Virus record (IMG/VR): IMGVR_UViG_3300032323_001239
Location: 1 to 53,620 of that record
From: a virus
Strand: one strand, 5' to 3'
Length of the DNA stretch: 53,620 bases
This document shows, piece by piece, positions 27,432 to 34,891 of the stretch (positions are counted from its first letter, which is position 1; each line of letters begins with the position of its first letter). Below the pieces are notes generated by a model, which ran no database searches, was not told where the DNA came from, and saw only the letters and a list, made by a program, of their open reading frames with translations. The translations under genes were made by a program, and so were the position numbers.

Positions 27432-28436
27432 ATGACAATAAGCATAGATTCAATTTTAGCAAAACTAGATCCAAAAACTAGAGCTCGTGTGCAGTCAGCA
27501 CAAGATATTCAAATTGAAAAGCAATTGACCCCAAGCATTGGACTTAACTTTGCACTAAGGGGCGGTCTTGGATATGGAAGACAGGCTTTGGTCTGGGGAA
27601 ATAAGTCAGCTGGAAAATCTTCATTTTGTTTACAGATGATTGCTCTCGCACAAAAAGAAGGAAAGACATGTGCTTGGATCGATGCTGAGGCATCATATGA
27701 TCAGGTATGGGCAGAAAAGCTGGGAGTAGATTCTTCTTCCCTTATTTATTCTCCAGCAAAAACAGTAAATGATATGGTAGATGTTGCTACAAAACTAATG
27801 GATGCTGAAGTAGATCTAATTGTTGTTGACTCTATCTCTGCATTACTACCAGCAATTTATTTTGAAAAAGATGGAAATGAAATGAAGGATTTGCAGGATA
27901 CGAAGCAAATCGGCGCAGAAGCAAAGGATATGACCCACGCAGTCAAAATGTTAAACTATGCAAACAAAAACACACTACTTGTTCTCATCTCACAACAACG
28001 AAATCAATTTGGATCTATGCATGCTAGTCACATCCCAACAGGTGGCATGGCAGTCAAGTTCTTTTCTTCCACTGTCATTAAACTCTGGTCGTCTGAAGCT
28101 GAGGCGAATGCTATTAAATCTGGGGTTAAAGTTGGCGACAAGATCATTGAACAAAGAGTTGGAAGGCCAGTTAACTGGATTATTGATTACAACAAACTCG
28201 GTCCCCCAAATTTATCAGGACAGTACGACTTTTACTACCAAGGGGAAACTCTTGGTGTAGACAGAGTTGGAGAAACTTTAGATGTTGCAGAAATGTGTGG
28301 CATTGTAGAAAAGGGTGGAGCCTGGTACACTGTTAATGGAGAGCGCTTTCAGGGACGTGCAAAGGCTGTTGCTTACTTAAAAGAAAACCCTGATGTTGTA
28401 GAAAAAATAGTTGAGGAAATTGATGCCAAATATTAA
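27432..28436 (+). CDS. RecA-like recombinase
   Basis: 334 aa. Walker A is GNKSAGKS (56-63); WIDAEASYD matches the RecA segment with the catalytic Glu; Walker B is LIVVDSISALLP. A loop region (RNQFGSMHASHIPTGGMAVK) corresponds to RecA L2 and the TGG-x-A-x-KF motif. It should coat ssDNA and drive strand exchange for phage recombination or recombination-dependent replication. It has its own promoter. The N-terminal helix is short and the C-terminus differs from bacterial RecA, so it is a phage lineage rather than a recent copy of the host gene. Confidence 0.9.
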   Translation: MTISIDSILAKLDPKTRARVQSAQDIQIEKQLTPSIGLNFALRGGLGYGRQALVWGNKSAGKSSFCLQMIALAQKEGKTCAWIDAEASYDQVWAEKLGVDSSSLIYSPAKTVNDMVDVATKLMDAEVDLIVVDSISALLPAIYFEKDGNEMKDLQDTKQIGAEAKDMTHAVKMLNYANKNTLLVLISQQRNQFGSMHASHIPTGGMAVKFFSSTVIKLWSSEAEANAIKSGVKVGDKIIEQRVGRPVNWIIDYNKLGPPNLSGQYDFYYQGETLGVDRVGETLDVAEMCGIVEKGGAWYTVNGERFQGRAKAVAYLKENPDVVEKIVEEIDAKY

Positions 28437-28611
28437 TGAGTTCTTGGGTAAACCAGAAAAAATGTTTAGGTCTGAAGTAGAAAGAATGATTGGCACTAAG
28501 CCATGTTCTAAATGCGATAAGGACGTGCAGGAATTTTTTTGGGATGCCTTAAATATGACTATGTCATGGGAATGCCCAGACGGTCACAAGAATTCAGTGC
28601 AGGTTGGCTAA
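28423..28611 (+). CDS. Small zinc-ribbon protein
   Basis: 62 aa from ATG 28423 (overlap of 14 nt with the RecA-like gene). CSKCDKD and CPDGHKN provide Cys-x2-Cys and a Cys/His pair, likely one zinc site. Small zinc proteins like this recur through the window; the role here is unknown. Confidence 0.7.
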   Translation: MPNINEFLGKPEKMFRSEVERMIGTKPCSKCDKDVQEFFWDALNMTMSWECPDGHKNSVQVG

Positions 28612-28925
28612 TGTCAGAAAAATCAGAAGTAAAACGTGACGGGGCTAAGGCTCAAAAGAATAGTGGAAGAGGAGATTACCAAAAAGGTGACGCTCAATGG
28701 AAGCAATTTCTTGTTGATTACAAAGAGGCAGGTAAATCATTTACTTTAAATAAAGATAACTGGGCAAAGATTTGTACAGATACATTTAAAGTAAATAGAG
28801 ATATGCACCCAGCATTAAAGATTATTATAGGGGCAGAGTCTAAGGTTAGACTAGGCATTATAGAGTGGTCAGTTCTTGAAGAGCTGATTCAATTTTGGGA
28901 GGACAACAATGGCGAACAAGCGTAG
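28611..28925 (+). CDS. Recombination-block protein of unknown function
   Basis: 104 aa; ATG 28611 in TAATG. The basic, disordered N-terminus contains a GRGDYQKGDAQW segment. The helical C-terminus (GKSFTLNKDNWAKICTDTF; RLGIIEWSVLEELIQFW) looks like a small globular domain. It sits between RecA-like and Cas4-like genes, which suggests a DNA-binding accessory role. I do not recognise the family. Confidence 0.7.
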   Translation: MSEKSEVKRDGAKAQKNSGRGDYQKGDAQWKQFLVDYKEAGKSFTLNKDNWAKICTDTFKVNRDMHPALKIIIGAESKVRLGIIEWSVLEELIQFWEDNNGEQA

Positions 28926-29037
28926 GTTTAACGACACAATTATTAAAAATGGAATGATTATTAAAATTCGTAAAGACGGAACAGTTAGGTCAGTGGTTGG
29001 CCCATACATAGTTAATCACAAGAAAGAAAAAAAGTGA
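28909..29037 (+). CDS. Small basic protein
   Basis: 42 aa, overlapping the preceding gene by 17 nt, with GGGAGG before the ATG. Strongly basic (MANKRRF at the start, KKEKK at the end) with a beta core (MIIKIRKDGTVRSVVGPYIV). Could bind nucleic acid. Function unknown. Confidence 0.6.
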   Translation: MANKRRFNDTIIKNGMIIKIRKDGTVRSVVGPYIVNHKKEKK

Positions 29038-29138
29038 CAGGCTTTTTGCTAGGATGTATGCTTGGATTTGTAATTGGATATGCCGTAGGTTTATTCATAG
29101 ATAAGATAGATAAGAGGATTAAAGATGGCAGACGATAA
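29034..29138 (+). CDS. Single-span membrane miniprotein
   Basis: 34 aa from GTG 29034, overlapping neighbours by 4 and 14 nt. One Gly-rich hydrophobic helix (FLLGCMLGFVIGYAVGLFI) and a basic cytoplasmic tail. The coupling on both sides supports translation. Role unknown. Confidence 0.5.
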   Translation: MTGFLLGCMLGFVIGYAVGLFIDKIDKRIKDGRR

Positions 29139-29463
29139 GAACACGTTAGAGCTTATAAGCACAATAACAGAGTTTAACGATCTTCATGAGTTTATGGGTG
29201 ACGAACACCTGGACAAGGCGCTTTCTATTGTTGTAAAGCTGCTAATGAATCCAGACGTGCCGTCTGCCAAAGCCCCTATGCTAATCATGGAGCTTCAGGC
29301 AATGTCTACTAAGTTTGCTGTAATGTCATCTGTATATTCTACTATTGCTAAAGATAAAGCGGGAACCCCAAACAATAACAAGAAGAACGTATATTATTCA
29401 GTAAAGGAGTCCATAGACAAACTTGTAGATGCACTTAAGTATGTCGTTAGGTACAATTCATAA
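29125..29463 (+). CDS. Helical protein of unknown function
   Basis: 112 aa, mostly alpha-helical (HEFMGDEHLDKALSIVVKLL; SKAPMLIMEL-like core; YYSVKESIDKLVDALKYVV). It starts inside the previous gene and ends directly before the ATG of the Cas4-like nuclease (stop 29461-29463, ATG 29464). This back-to-back arrangement points to a partner of that nuclease. Inference only. Confidence 0.7.
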   Translation: MADDKNTLELISTITEFNDLHEFMGDEHLDKALSIVVKLLMNPDVPSAKAPMLIMELQAMSTKFAVMSSVYSTIAKDKAGTPNNNKKNVYYSVKESIDKLVDALKYVVRYNS

Positions 29464-30252
29464 ATGGCTAGAGAAATAGTAAAGAACCTTAAGTTTAAGA
29501 AGCACACGGGAAAGTTTTTTGATCCTGAGCTATTTGCTCAATTGCTTGATGAGTCATATAGAAATACAAAACGTGCAGATGGTGAAATGACAAAGAAGTC
29601 ATTTAGCCCAAGTTCTCTTGGCTATGGTCACGGAACATGTCCTAGATATTGGTATATGGCATTTAGCGGAGCAATGTTTATTGATGATAACGATGCCGTT
29701 GCTGTTGCCAATATGGCCCAAGGAACTCAAGCACACGAAAGACTTCAGAATTTAATTAAAACAATGCCTCAATGGAAGGCTGAGGAAGAAGAGATCATCA
29801 ACGAGTATCCGCCTATCCGTGGGTTCATAGATTTAATTATGGAGTACGATGGCGAGACTGTAATTGGAGAAATCAAGACGGCTAAGCAAGAAGTTTGGGA
29901 TGCAAGGCAATCTGAAATGAAACCTACTCCAAACCACCTTCTCCAGCTGCTTACATATATGAAGCTTAAAAATGCCAAGGAAGGCTTCTTCCTGTATGAG
30001 AATAAGAATACTCAAGAGCTAATTGTTATACCTATTTCAATGAATGAAAGAAATAAAAAGATTATCGAGCACACATTTGAGTGGATGATAGAGGTCTGGG
30101 ATAACTTTAAGGATGGAGACATTCCAATGAAGCCTGATGGAGCAACAAAGTCTAAGCTTCCTTGTACTTACTGCCCAATTAAAAAAGAGTGTTACTCTAA
30201 AGACACCCCAGTAGGAACTATTAGAATAGATAGATTTGAGATACCTGCATAA
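29464..30252 (+). CDS. Cas4/RecB-like Fe-S exonuclease
   Basis: 262 aa of the PD-(D/E)xK fold. The catalytic residues are D123 (GFIDLI), E136 and K138 (GEIKTAK), followed by a QLLTYM motif. Four cysteines fit a 4Fe-4S cluster: C59 (GTCPRYW) and C234, C237, C243 (CTYCPIKKEC). This is the Cas4/AddB-type arrangement. No CRISPR array or cas1/cas2 gene is present, so it is a phage recombination nuclease, probably resecting ends for the RecA-like protein. It is flanked by RecA-like and RuvC-like genes. Confidence 0.92.
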   Translation: MAREIVKNLKFKKHTGKFFDPELFAQLLDESYRNTKRADGEMTKKSFSPSSLGYGHGTCPRYWYMAFSGAMFIDDNDAVAVANMAQGTQAHERLQNLIKTMPQWKAEEEEIINEYPPIRGFIDLIMEYDGETVIGEIKTAKQEVWDARQSEMKPTPNHLLQLLTYMKLKNAKEGFFLYENKNTQELIVIPISMNERNKKIIEHTFEWMIEVWDNFKDGDIPMKPDGATKSKLPCTYCPIKKECYSKDTPVGTIRIDRFEIPA

Positions 30253-30530
30253 TGATTTGCTCTAACACTGAATGCAAAAAAGAATTTGAGCCAAAGACTC
30301 ATAATCAAAAATACTGTACAGATGAATGTTGCCGTGTTGCAACAAATAGAAGAATCATGGAAAAGTATTATGAAAAAAAAGCAATCAGAAGTGGTGCTGC
30401 TAGACCTTGCTCAAAGTGTAAGTCTCAGTTAAGTAGATACAACAATTCAAGTTTGTGTTCTACCTGTGAAAAAAGTATTAATATTGATACTAAAAACAAG
30501 CTATTTAGGATGATCAATGACATTAGCTAG
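30252..30530 (+). CDS. Double zinc-finger protein
   Basis: 92 aa, TAATG overlap. Two metal sites: CSNTECKKEFEPK with KYCTDECCR, as in small phage zinc proteins, and CSKCKSQ with CSTCEK. Basic helix between them. Likely DNA or RNA binding; may assist the nuclease and resolvase genes on either side. Confidence 0.75.
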   Translation: MICSNTECKKEFEPKTHNQKYCTDECCRVATNRRIMEKYYEKKAIRSGAARPCSKCKSQLSRYNNSSLCSTCEKSINIDTKNKLFRMINDIS

Positions 30531-31083
30531 CTTAAAGAAGACTCAGGCGAATAGAGTTTTAGGAATAGATGCTTCTACTAACTCTATTGCTTTTTGCTTA
30601 ATGGAAGATGATAAGCCATTAAAGTGGGGTAAGGTTGATATACATGGTCTTGATATATATGAAAAAATTCACGACGCAAAAAACAAAATGCATTCTATGC
30701 TAAATGAATTAAAGTCAGATTACATTGTTGTTGAGGGTGCAGTTTTTGTTAAGTCTGCAGACGCTGTAATTAAACTATCATATGTTTATGGGGTAGTTAT
30801 AGCAGAGCTTATGTCAACTGGGGCAAAGGTTATAACAATAGCACCGTCATCTTGGCAGTCGTACATAGGAAATAAAAATCCTACTAAAGAAGAAAAGCAG
30901 GCTATAAGGGCACAGAACCCAGGCTACGCAGATTCATGGTATCAAAACAAATTAAGAAATATGAGAAAGCAGAGAACTGCTGACTACTTTAATAGAAAGT
31001 ATAATTTAAATGTGGTGGATTTTGACGTTGCAGATAGTTTTGGTATTGCACATTATGCTAACAAAGTATTGACAGAACGATGA
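30517..31083 (+). CDS. RuvC-like Holliday junction resolvase
   Basis: 188 aa, RNase H fold. GIDASTNS gives D18, VVEGAV gives E73, and FDVADSFGIAHYA gives D170/D173, the metal-binding acids of RuvC-type resolvases. It should cut four-way junctions produced by recombination and replication before packaging. It overlaps the zinc protein by 14 nt and lies a few hundred bases before the terminase genes. Confidence 0.9.
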   Translation: MTLASLKKTQANRVLGIDASTNSIAFCLMEDDKPLKWGKVDIHGLDIYEKIHDAKNKMHSMLNELKSDYIVVEGAVFVKSADAVIKLSYVYGVVIAELMSTGAKVITIAPSSWQSYIGNKNPTKEEKQAIRAQNPGYADSWYQNKLRNMRKQRTADYFNRKYNLNVVDFDVADSFGIAHYANKVLTER

Positions 31084-31226
31084 AGCTGTATCAAAGTAAA
31101 GATTGGCTATATAGAAGATATATAGTTCAAAAGAAAACGGTAACAGAAATTGCCGATGAGTGTAAAGTCTCTGCTATGACCATACAGAGATATCTAGAAC
31201 AGTTTAAATTAATTAGGAGAAGGTAA
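31080..31226 (+). CDS. Small helix-turn-helix protein
   Basis: 48 aa, ATGA overlap with the resolvase gene. The protein is basic and almost entirely a homeodomain-like HTH: KKTVTEIADECKVSAMTIQR is helix-turn-helix, with IADEC then VSAMTIQRYL as recognition helix. It could be a transcription regulator, and is a candidate for binding the palindrome in the terminase promoter 340 bp downstream. Confidence 0.75.
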   Translation: MKLYQSKDWLYRRYIVQKKTVTEIADECKVSAMTIQRYLEQFKLIRRR

Positions 31227-31558
31227 TGGCGGGCTACCCAAATAAAGACAGCGGATATCAGGCATGGATCACAGACTTGCAGCTAATAGCAACCAGTGCT
31301 CCTTCAGGGCAAAAGATTATTAGACAGTGCCTTGAAATTGCAGAGATGCTTATTCAAAAGAATATATCCTATGGAGACTCAGCACTTAGTCCAATTCGTA
31401 TATTTTCGCAGGCGGATAACCAAGAGCAGATTAAAATACGTATTGATGATAAGATAAATAGAATTAAGAATGGATCTGGCTTTGCTGGAGATAATGATAT
31501 TGACGATATGATAGGATATTTAATCCTTCTTAAGATTGCAAAGGCTAATTCTAATTGA
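31226..31558 (+). CDS. DUF1599-like (nucleotide modification associated) protein
   Basis: 110 aa, TAATG overlap. The pattern EMLIQKNISYGDSAL then IKIRIDDKINRIKNG and DDMIGYLILLKIA matches what I know of the DUF1599 / nucleotide-modification-associated family, seen in phages. The biochemical role is not settled. It ends the recombination operon, just before the terminase promoter. Confidence 0.7.
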   Translation: MAGYPNKDSGYQAWITDLQLIATSAPSGQKIIRQCLEIAEMLIQKNISYGDSALSPIRIFSQADNQEQIKIRIDDKINRIKNGSGFAGDNDIDDMIGYLILLKIAKANSN

Positions 31559-31583
31559 CATTTTAGTCGACTAAAAGTATAAT
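31555..31583 (+). promoter_or_regulatory. Consensus promoter of the terminase operon with operator-like palindrome
   Basis: TTGACA (31555-31560), 17 bp, TATAAT (31578-31583): both hexamers are perfect. The spacer contains the perfect 16-bp palindrome TTTTAGTCGACTAAAA (31561-31576). The ATG at 31590 is 7 nt after the -10, so the mRNA should be leaderless. Confidence 0.9.
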
Positions 31584-31589
31584 ATATTA

Positions 31590-32126
31590 ATGAGCGAAAT
31601 AGAATTGTCAGATCGTTTTGACAGAATGAACAGGGTTGTTGAAGAGCTTTTAAAAGGTAGTACGCCAACCCAAATTGCAACGATTACAGGCATACAAAGA
31701 AAAGAAGTTCTTGAGCTGATAGACGACTGGAAAGATGTCGTTCATAATGATAGCAACATAAGAGACCGTGCAAGAGAGGCAATCTCTGGTGCGGATCAAC
31801 ACTATGCAATGCTTATTAAAGAGGCTTGGAAGACAGTAGAGGATGCAGATCAGTCTGGTCAACTAGCAGTCAAGTCTGGATCTCTAAAGCTTATCGCTGA
31901 TATAGAAACTAAAAGAATTGCAATGTTGCAGTCTATTGGAGTTCTTGAAAATAATGAGATTGCATCTCAAATTGCAGAGACAGAGCGTAAGCAAGATATA
32001 CTTGTTAAGATTTTAAAAGAAGTAACTTCAACATGCCCTAAGTGCAAGATGGATGTTGCTAAAAGGTTATCTCAGATAACTGGAGTAGTTGAGTCAGTTC
32101 CAGTAGAGGAATCCGATGTCGTTTGA
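31590..32126 (+). CDS. terS: Terminase small subunit
   Basis: 178 aa, directly before the large subunit and overlapping it by 11 nt. The N-terminal HTH (STPTQIATITGIQRKEVLEL) suits DNA recognition, the long central helices (about 60-130) suit ring oligomerisation, and the C-terminus has CPKC. Small terminases bind the packaging site and stimulate the large subunit. No ribosome site is visible; the perfect promoter 7 nt upstream predicts leaderless translation. Confidence 0.85.
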   Translation: MSEIELSDRFDRMNRVVEELLKGSTPTQIATITGIQRKEVLELIDDWKDVVHNDSNIRDRAREAISGADQHYAMLIKEAWKTVEDADQSGQLAVKSGSLKLIADIETKRIAMLQSIGVLENNEIASQIAETERKQDILVKILKEVTSTCPKCKMDVAKRLSQITGVVESVPVEESDVV

Positions 32127-33918
32127 GTTTACAGACCTTATCGACATGCTTGACGGGGAGGAGTTCGATGAAAAACCAGTCGATCTTAGAACGTTTGTTA
32201 GAAGTCCAGAATACCTTGGGCTTCCAGAACTTTCCGACTACCAGTACACGCTTATTGAAAAAAGTTCTCAAATCTACAAAGAAGCAACACTTGTCAAACT
32301 ATTTGGAGAAGAAGAGGGACGAGTAAGGTTTAAGCAAACTGCAAATGAAGTAGTTGCTCAGCTCGGCAAAGGATCTGGAAAAGATTACTGCTCTACTATT
32401 GCTGTTGCATATATTGTATACTTATTGCTGTGCCTAAAAGATCCAGCAACTTATTATGGAAAGCCTCCAGGGGACAGCATTGATATTATTAACATTGCTA
32501 TCAACTCTCAACAGGCAAGCAACGTTTTCTTTAAAGGCTTCAAGACAAGAATTGAAAAGTCCCCTTGGTTTGCAGGTAGATACACAGATAAAGCAGCTGA
32601 GGTTAAGTTTGATAAAGCAATCACAGTCCACTCTGGCCACTCTGAGCGTGAAGCTTGGGAAGGCTATAACGTTATTGTTGTTATCCTTGACGAAATTTCA
32701 GGATTCGCAATCGAAAATACAACTGGGCATGATCAGGCAAAAACGGGTGCCGCCATATATGACATGTACCGTGCATCAGTAGACTCCCGCTTTCCAGATT
32801 TTGGTAAAGTAATTCTTCTATCCTTTCCTAGATATAAAAATGACTACATTCAGCAAAGATATAATGCTGTAGTTGCAGACGTCGAAACAATTGTTCGTGA
32901 TTATAAGTTTAAAATGGATGAAGATTTGCCAGATGGAACACAGGGAAATGAATTTGAAATTCAGTGGGAAGAAGATCATATTCTTTCTTACAAGATCCCT
33001 AGAGTATATGCTTTAAAGAGGCCTACATGGGAAGTTAACCCAGTAAGAAAGATAGATGATTTTAAGGTTGCATTTTTTACAAACCCTCTTGACGCTCTTT
33101 CAAGATTTGCTTGCATGCCACCAGATGCCGTAGATGCATTCTTTAAGTCAAGAGAAAAAGTAGAGAAAGCTTTTAACAAAGCGCACCTAGCTGTAGATAA
33201 CTTTGGTAGACTAGAAGAATGGTTTATACCAGATCCAGATAAAGAATATTTTATACATGTTGACCTTGCTCAAAAGCATGACCATTGTGCAGTTGCAATG
33301 GCACATGTTAATAAATGGGTTAACGTAAAGGTAACAGATACATACTCTCAGCCAGCACCAATTGTTGAAATAGATGCAGTTAGATTCTGGACGCCAACAA
33401 AAGATAAGTCTGTAGACTTTACCGAAGTAAAAGATTATATTCTTTCATTAAAAACACGAGGATTTAAAATTCGTGTATGTACCTTTGACAGATGGAATTC
33501 ACATGATATGATGCAACAACTAAAACAATATGGCATCAATACAGAAATTCTATCTGTCGCTAAAAAGCACTACGACGATATGGCAATGGTTGTAGCAGAA
33601 GAGAGAGTGGTTGGACCACATATTCCTTTATTAATTGATGAACTATTACAATTAAGAATTATGAGAGATAAGGTAGACCACCCACGAAAAGGCTCTAAGG
33701 ACTTGGCGGACGCAGTATGTGGATCAATCTATAACGCAATAAGTAGAAGTAAATTTGATTCTAATCAGGAAGTAAATATTCATACTTACGAATCAATGAG
33801 CTATGACAATGATTTTGGAACAGCAGCAGATGGAGAAACAAGTTCCTATAACTTAATTAGGGCTCCAAGAATGCCAGAAAACTTAAAGGACGCAATGGAC
33901 AGGATGCAAATAATATGA
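32116..33918 (+). CDS. terL: Terminase large subunit
   Basis: 600 aa. ATPase domain: Walker A GKGSGKD (84-90) and Walker B VVILDEIS (D192, E193). Nuclease domain of the RNase H type: D383 (HVDLAQKHDHCAVA), a middle acid in CTFDRWNSHDMM, and D529/D532 (KDLADAV). It cuts and pumps DNA into the capsid. Unusually, no portal gene follows; tRNAs and accessory genes do, so the portal/capsid block must lie outside the window. Confidence 0.96.
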   Translation: MSFEFTDLIDMLDGEEFDEKPVDLRTFVRSPEYLGLPELSDYQYTLIEKSSQIYKEATLVKLFGEEEGRVRFKQTANEVVAQLGKGSGKDYCSTIAVAYIVYLLLCLKDPATYYGKPPGDSIDIINIAINSQQASNVFFKGFKTRIEKSPWFAGRYTDKAAEVKFDKAITVHSGHSEREAWEGYNVIVVILDEISGFAIENTTGHDQAKTGAAIYDMYRASVDSRFPDFGKVILLSFPRYKNDYIQQRYNAVVADVETIVRDYKFKMDEDLPDGTQGNEFEIQWEEDHILSYKIPRVYALKRPTWEVNPVRKIDDFKVAFFTNPLDALSRFACMPPDAVDAFFKSREKVEKAFNKAHLAVDNFGRLEEWFIPDPDKEYFIHVDLAQKHDHCAVAMAHVNKWVNVKVTDTYSQPAPIVEIDAVRFWTPTKDKSVDFTEVKDYILSLKTRGFKIRVCTFDRWNSHDMMQQLKQYGINTEILSVAKKHYDDMAMVVAEERVVGPHIPLLIDELLQLRIMRDKVDHPRKGSKDLADAVCGSIYNAISRSKFDSNQEVNIHTYESMSYDNDFGTAADGETSSYNLIRAPRMPENLKDAMDRMQII

Positions 33919-34163
33919 GTACGTATCAAGAAAAAGCAAAAGAATGTAAGTGTTGTGGCAAGCATGTTCCGCTTCCTACTGTGTTAAAAGAATATAATGG
34001 AATAGTTCTTTGTCCAACCACATTCTCTAATGTAATTGAATATAAAAGAATTTGGAAAGCTTCTGGGGTACGCCCAATGGGCAACATAAGAAAACATTTT
34101 TCAGAGTATGTACAGCAAATAGTTGAAGAAACTATTGACAAAAATGAAGACGGCACGTTATAA
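33915..34163 (+). CDS. Small zinc protein after terminase
   Basis: 82 aa, ATGA overlap with terL. CKCCGKHVPLP and a later Cys (VLCPTTF) give a probable metal site; the rest is helical and basic. The tRNA promoter overlaps its last codons. Function unknown. Confidence 0.75.
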   Translation: MSTYQEKAKECKCCGKHVPLPTVLKEYNGIVLCPTTFSNVIEYKRIWKASGVRPMGNIRKHFSEYVQQIVEETIDKNEDGTL

Positions 34164-34164
34164 T
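34135..34164 (+). promoter_or_regulatory. Promoter of the tRNA cluster
   Basis: CTATTGACA gives TTGACA (34135-34140), then 18 bp and TATAAT (34159-34164). The first tRNA starts 11 nt after the -10, so the transcript begins almost at the mature tRNA 5' end. Confidence 0.85.
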
Positions 34165-34174
34165 ATACCACTAG

Positions 34175-34248
34175 GCAACATTAGCTTAGTCGGTTAAAGC
34201 CCCGAACTCATAATTCGGTAATCGTAGGTTCAAGTCCTACATGTTGCA
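34175..34248 (+). tRNA. tRNA-Met (CAT)
   Basis: Acceptor GCAACAT/ATGTTGC, anticodon stem CCGAA/TTCGG with loop CTCATAA (anticodon CAT), T arm GTAGG-TTCAAGT-CCTAC, discriminator A. G1-C72 is paired, so it is not an initiator type; it is elongator Met, or Ile2 if C34 is modified to lysidine. CCA is not encoded (CA follows). Confidence 0.92.
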
Positions 34249-34260
34249 CAAGGAGACAAT

Positions 34261-34581
34261 ATGAATGAAGATGAAGAAAACGATGCAAAGCTAGCGTATT
34301 ATTTAGAAATTGGTGCAGTGAATTTTGAGGGCGTAGATGAAAATGGAGAAATAATATATTCAATTAGTGAAGATGCCAAAGAGATAGCACCAGAACTATG
34401 GCAATCTCATATAGATTATATAGATAGATCTCTAATGGATTTGTATGAAAAGGGTCTTGCTCAAATTGAATATAATGAAGATCTAGAAGCAATTGTTAGC
34501 TTAAGTCCAGAGGGCCATAGACTTGCAAGGGAAATGGGTTTAATAGAAATGGATTTAGATACGGATATACCAAACGATTGA
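34261..34581 (+). CDS. Acidic protein between tRNA genes
   Basis: 106 aa, with AAGGAGA before the ATG. Very acidic, helical. The C-terminal half (SLMDLYEKGLAQIEYNED; VSLSPEGHRLAREMGLIE) has the look of a winged-helix domain, in the style of proteins whose wing ends in LSPEG. Sitting inside a tRNA operon it is transcribed with the tRNAs. Function unknown. Confidence 0.8.
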   Translation: MNEDEENDAKLAYYLEIGAVNFEGVDENGEIIYSISEDAKEIAPELWQSHIDYIDRSLMDLYEKGLAQIEYNEDLEAIVSLSPEGHRLAREMGLIEMDLDTDIPND

Positions 34582-34585
34582 AAAT

Positions 34586-34658
34586 GCCTTCGTAGCTCAG
34601 AGGACAGAGCAGGACTCTTCTAAGGTCTTGGTCGCAGGTTCGACTCCTGCCGAGGGCG
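34586..34658 (+). tRNA. tRNA-Arg (TCT)
   Basis: Acceptor GCCTTCG/CGAGGGC, D arm GCTC/GAGC, loop CTTCTAA (anticodon TCT), T arm GCAGG-TTCGACT-CCTGC, discriminator G. It reads AGA/AGG; AGA is the main Arg codon in the genes here. Confidence 0.92.
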
Positions 34659-34663
34659 CAAAG

Positions 34664-34736
34664 GTCCTTATAGCCCAGCGGTAGAGGCGGTAGACTTAAA
34701 ATCTATACAGCGTTGGTTCGAATCCAACTAGGGACA
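34664..34736 (+). tRNA. tRNA-Leu (TAA) without the long variable arm
   Basis: Acceptor GTCCTTA/TAGGGAC, anticodon stem GTAGA/TCTAT with loop CTTAAAA (anticodon TAA), a 5-nt variable loop ACAGC, T arm GTTGG-TTCGAAT-CCAAC, discriminator A. Only 73 nt: bacterial Leu tRNAs normally carry a long variable arm (about 85 nt), which is absent here. Confidence 0.85.
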
Positions 34737-34744
34737 CGTAACAT

Positions 34745-34818
34745 GCGGATGTTGCATATTGGTAGTGCCTCTGCCTTCCAAGCAGAAGGGGTGAGTTCGA
34801 TTCTCATCATCCGCTCCA
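34745..34818 (+). tRNA. tRNA-Gly (TCC)
   Basis: Acceptor GCGGATG/CATCCGC, anticodon stem TCTGC/GCAGA with loop CTTCCAA (anticodon TCC), T arm GTGAG-TTCGATT-CTCAT, discriminator T, then an encoded CCA, unlike the other tRNAs here. It reads GGA, a very common codon in the window. Confidence 0.92.
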
Positions 34819-34823
34819 AAATT

Positions 34824-34832
34824 TGATATAAT
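34824..34832 (+). promoter_or_regulatory. Extended -10 promoter for hsp20
   Basis: TGA-TATAAT starts 6 nt after the CCA end of tRNA-Gly. No clear -35. The expected start, near 34839, coincides with the first base pairs of the leader hairpin. Confidence 0.65.
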
Positions 34833-34837
34833 AGTAT

Positions 34838-34890
34838 TAGGTCGCCAATAGGGGCCTATAAATTAACTTATTCGCTTGAAAGGGGAATAA
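34838..34890 (+). promoter_or_regulatory. ROSE-like RNA thermometer in the hsp20 leader
   Basis: Hairpin 1 (34838-34858): TAGGTCGCC pairs with GGGGCCTA, with one bulged G and an AATA loop. Hairpin 2 (34868-34890): TTATTCGCTT pairs with AGGGGAATAA, covering the whole ribosome site, with loop GAA and a single G-G opposition (G74/G84). The anti-SD strand reads UUCGCUU, which fits the UYGCU signature of ROSE thermometers, where the same G-G pair melts with heat. The ATG is 1 nt after the stem. Known ROSE elements precede small heat-shock genes, as here. Confidence 0.7.
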
Positions 34891-34891
34891 A

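Noticed and set aside
29464-30252. CRISPR-Cas system suggested by the Cas4-like gene
   Set aside because: No repeats, cas1, cas2 or effector in the window; the neighbours are recombination genes.
34175-34248. Initiator tRNA-fMet
   Set aside because: The first acceptor pair is G-C, not the C-A mismatch of bacterial initiators.
34664-34736. Stop-codon suppressor tRNA
   Set aside because: The anticodon is 5'-UAA-3', which reads UUA (Leu). A suppressor of UAA would need UUA as anticodon. Genes here use all three stops normally.
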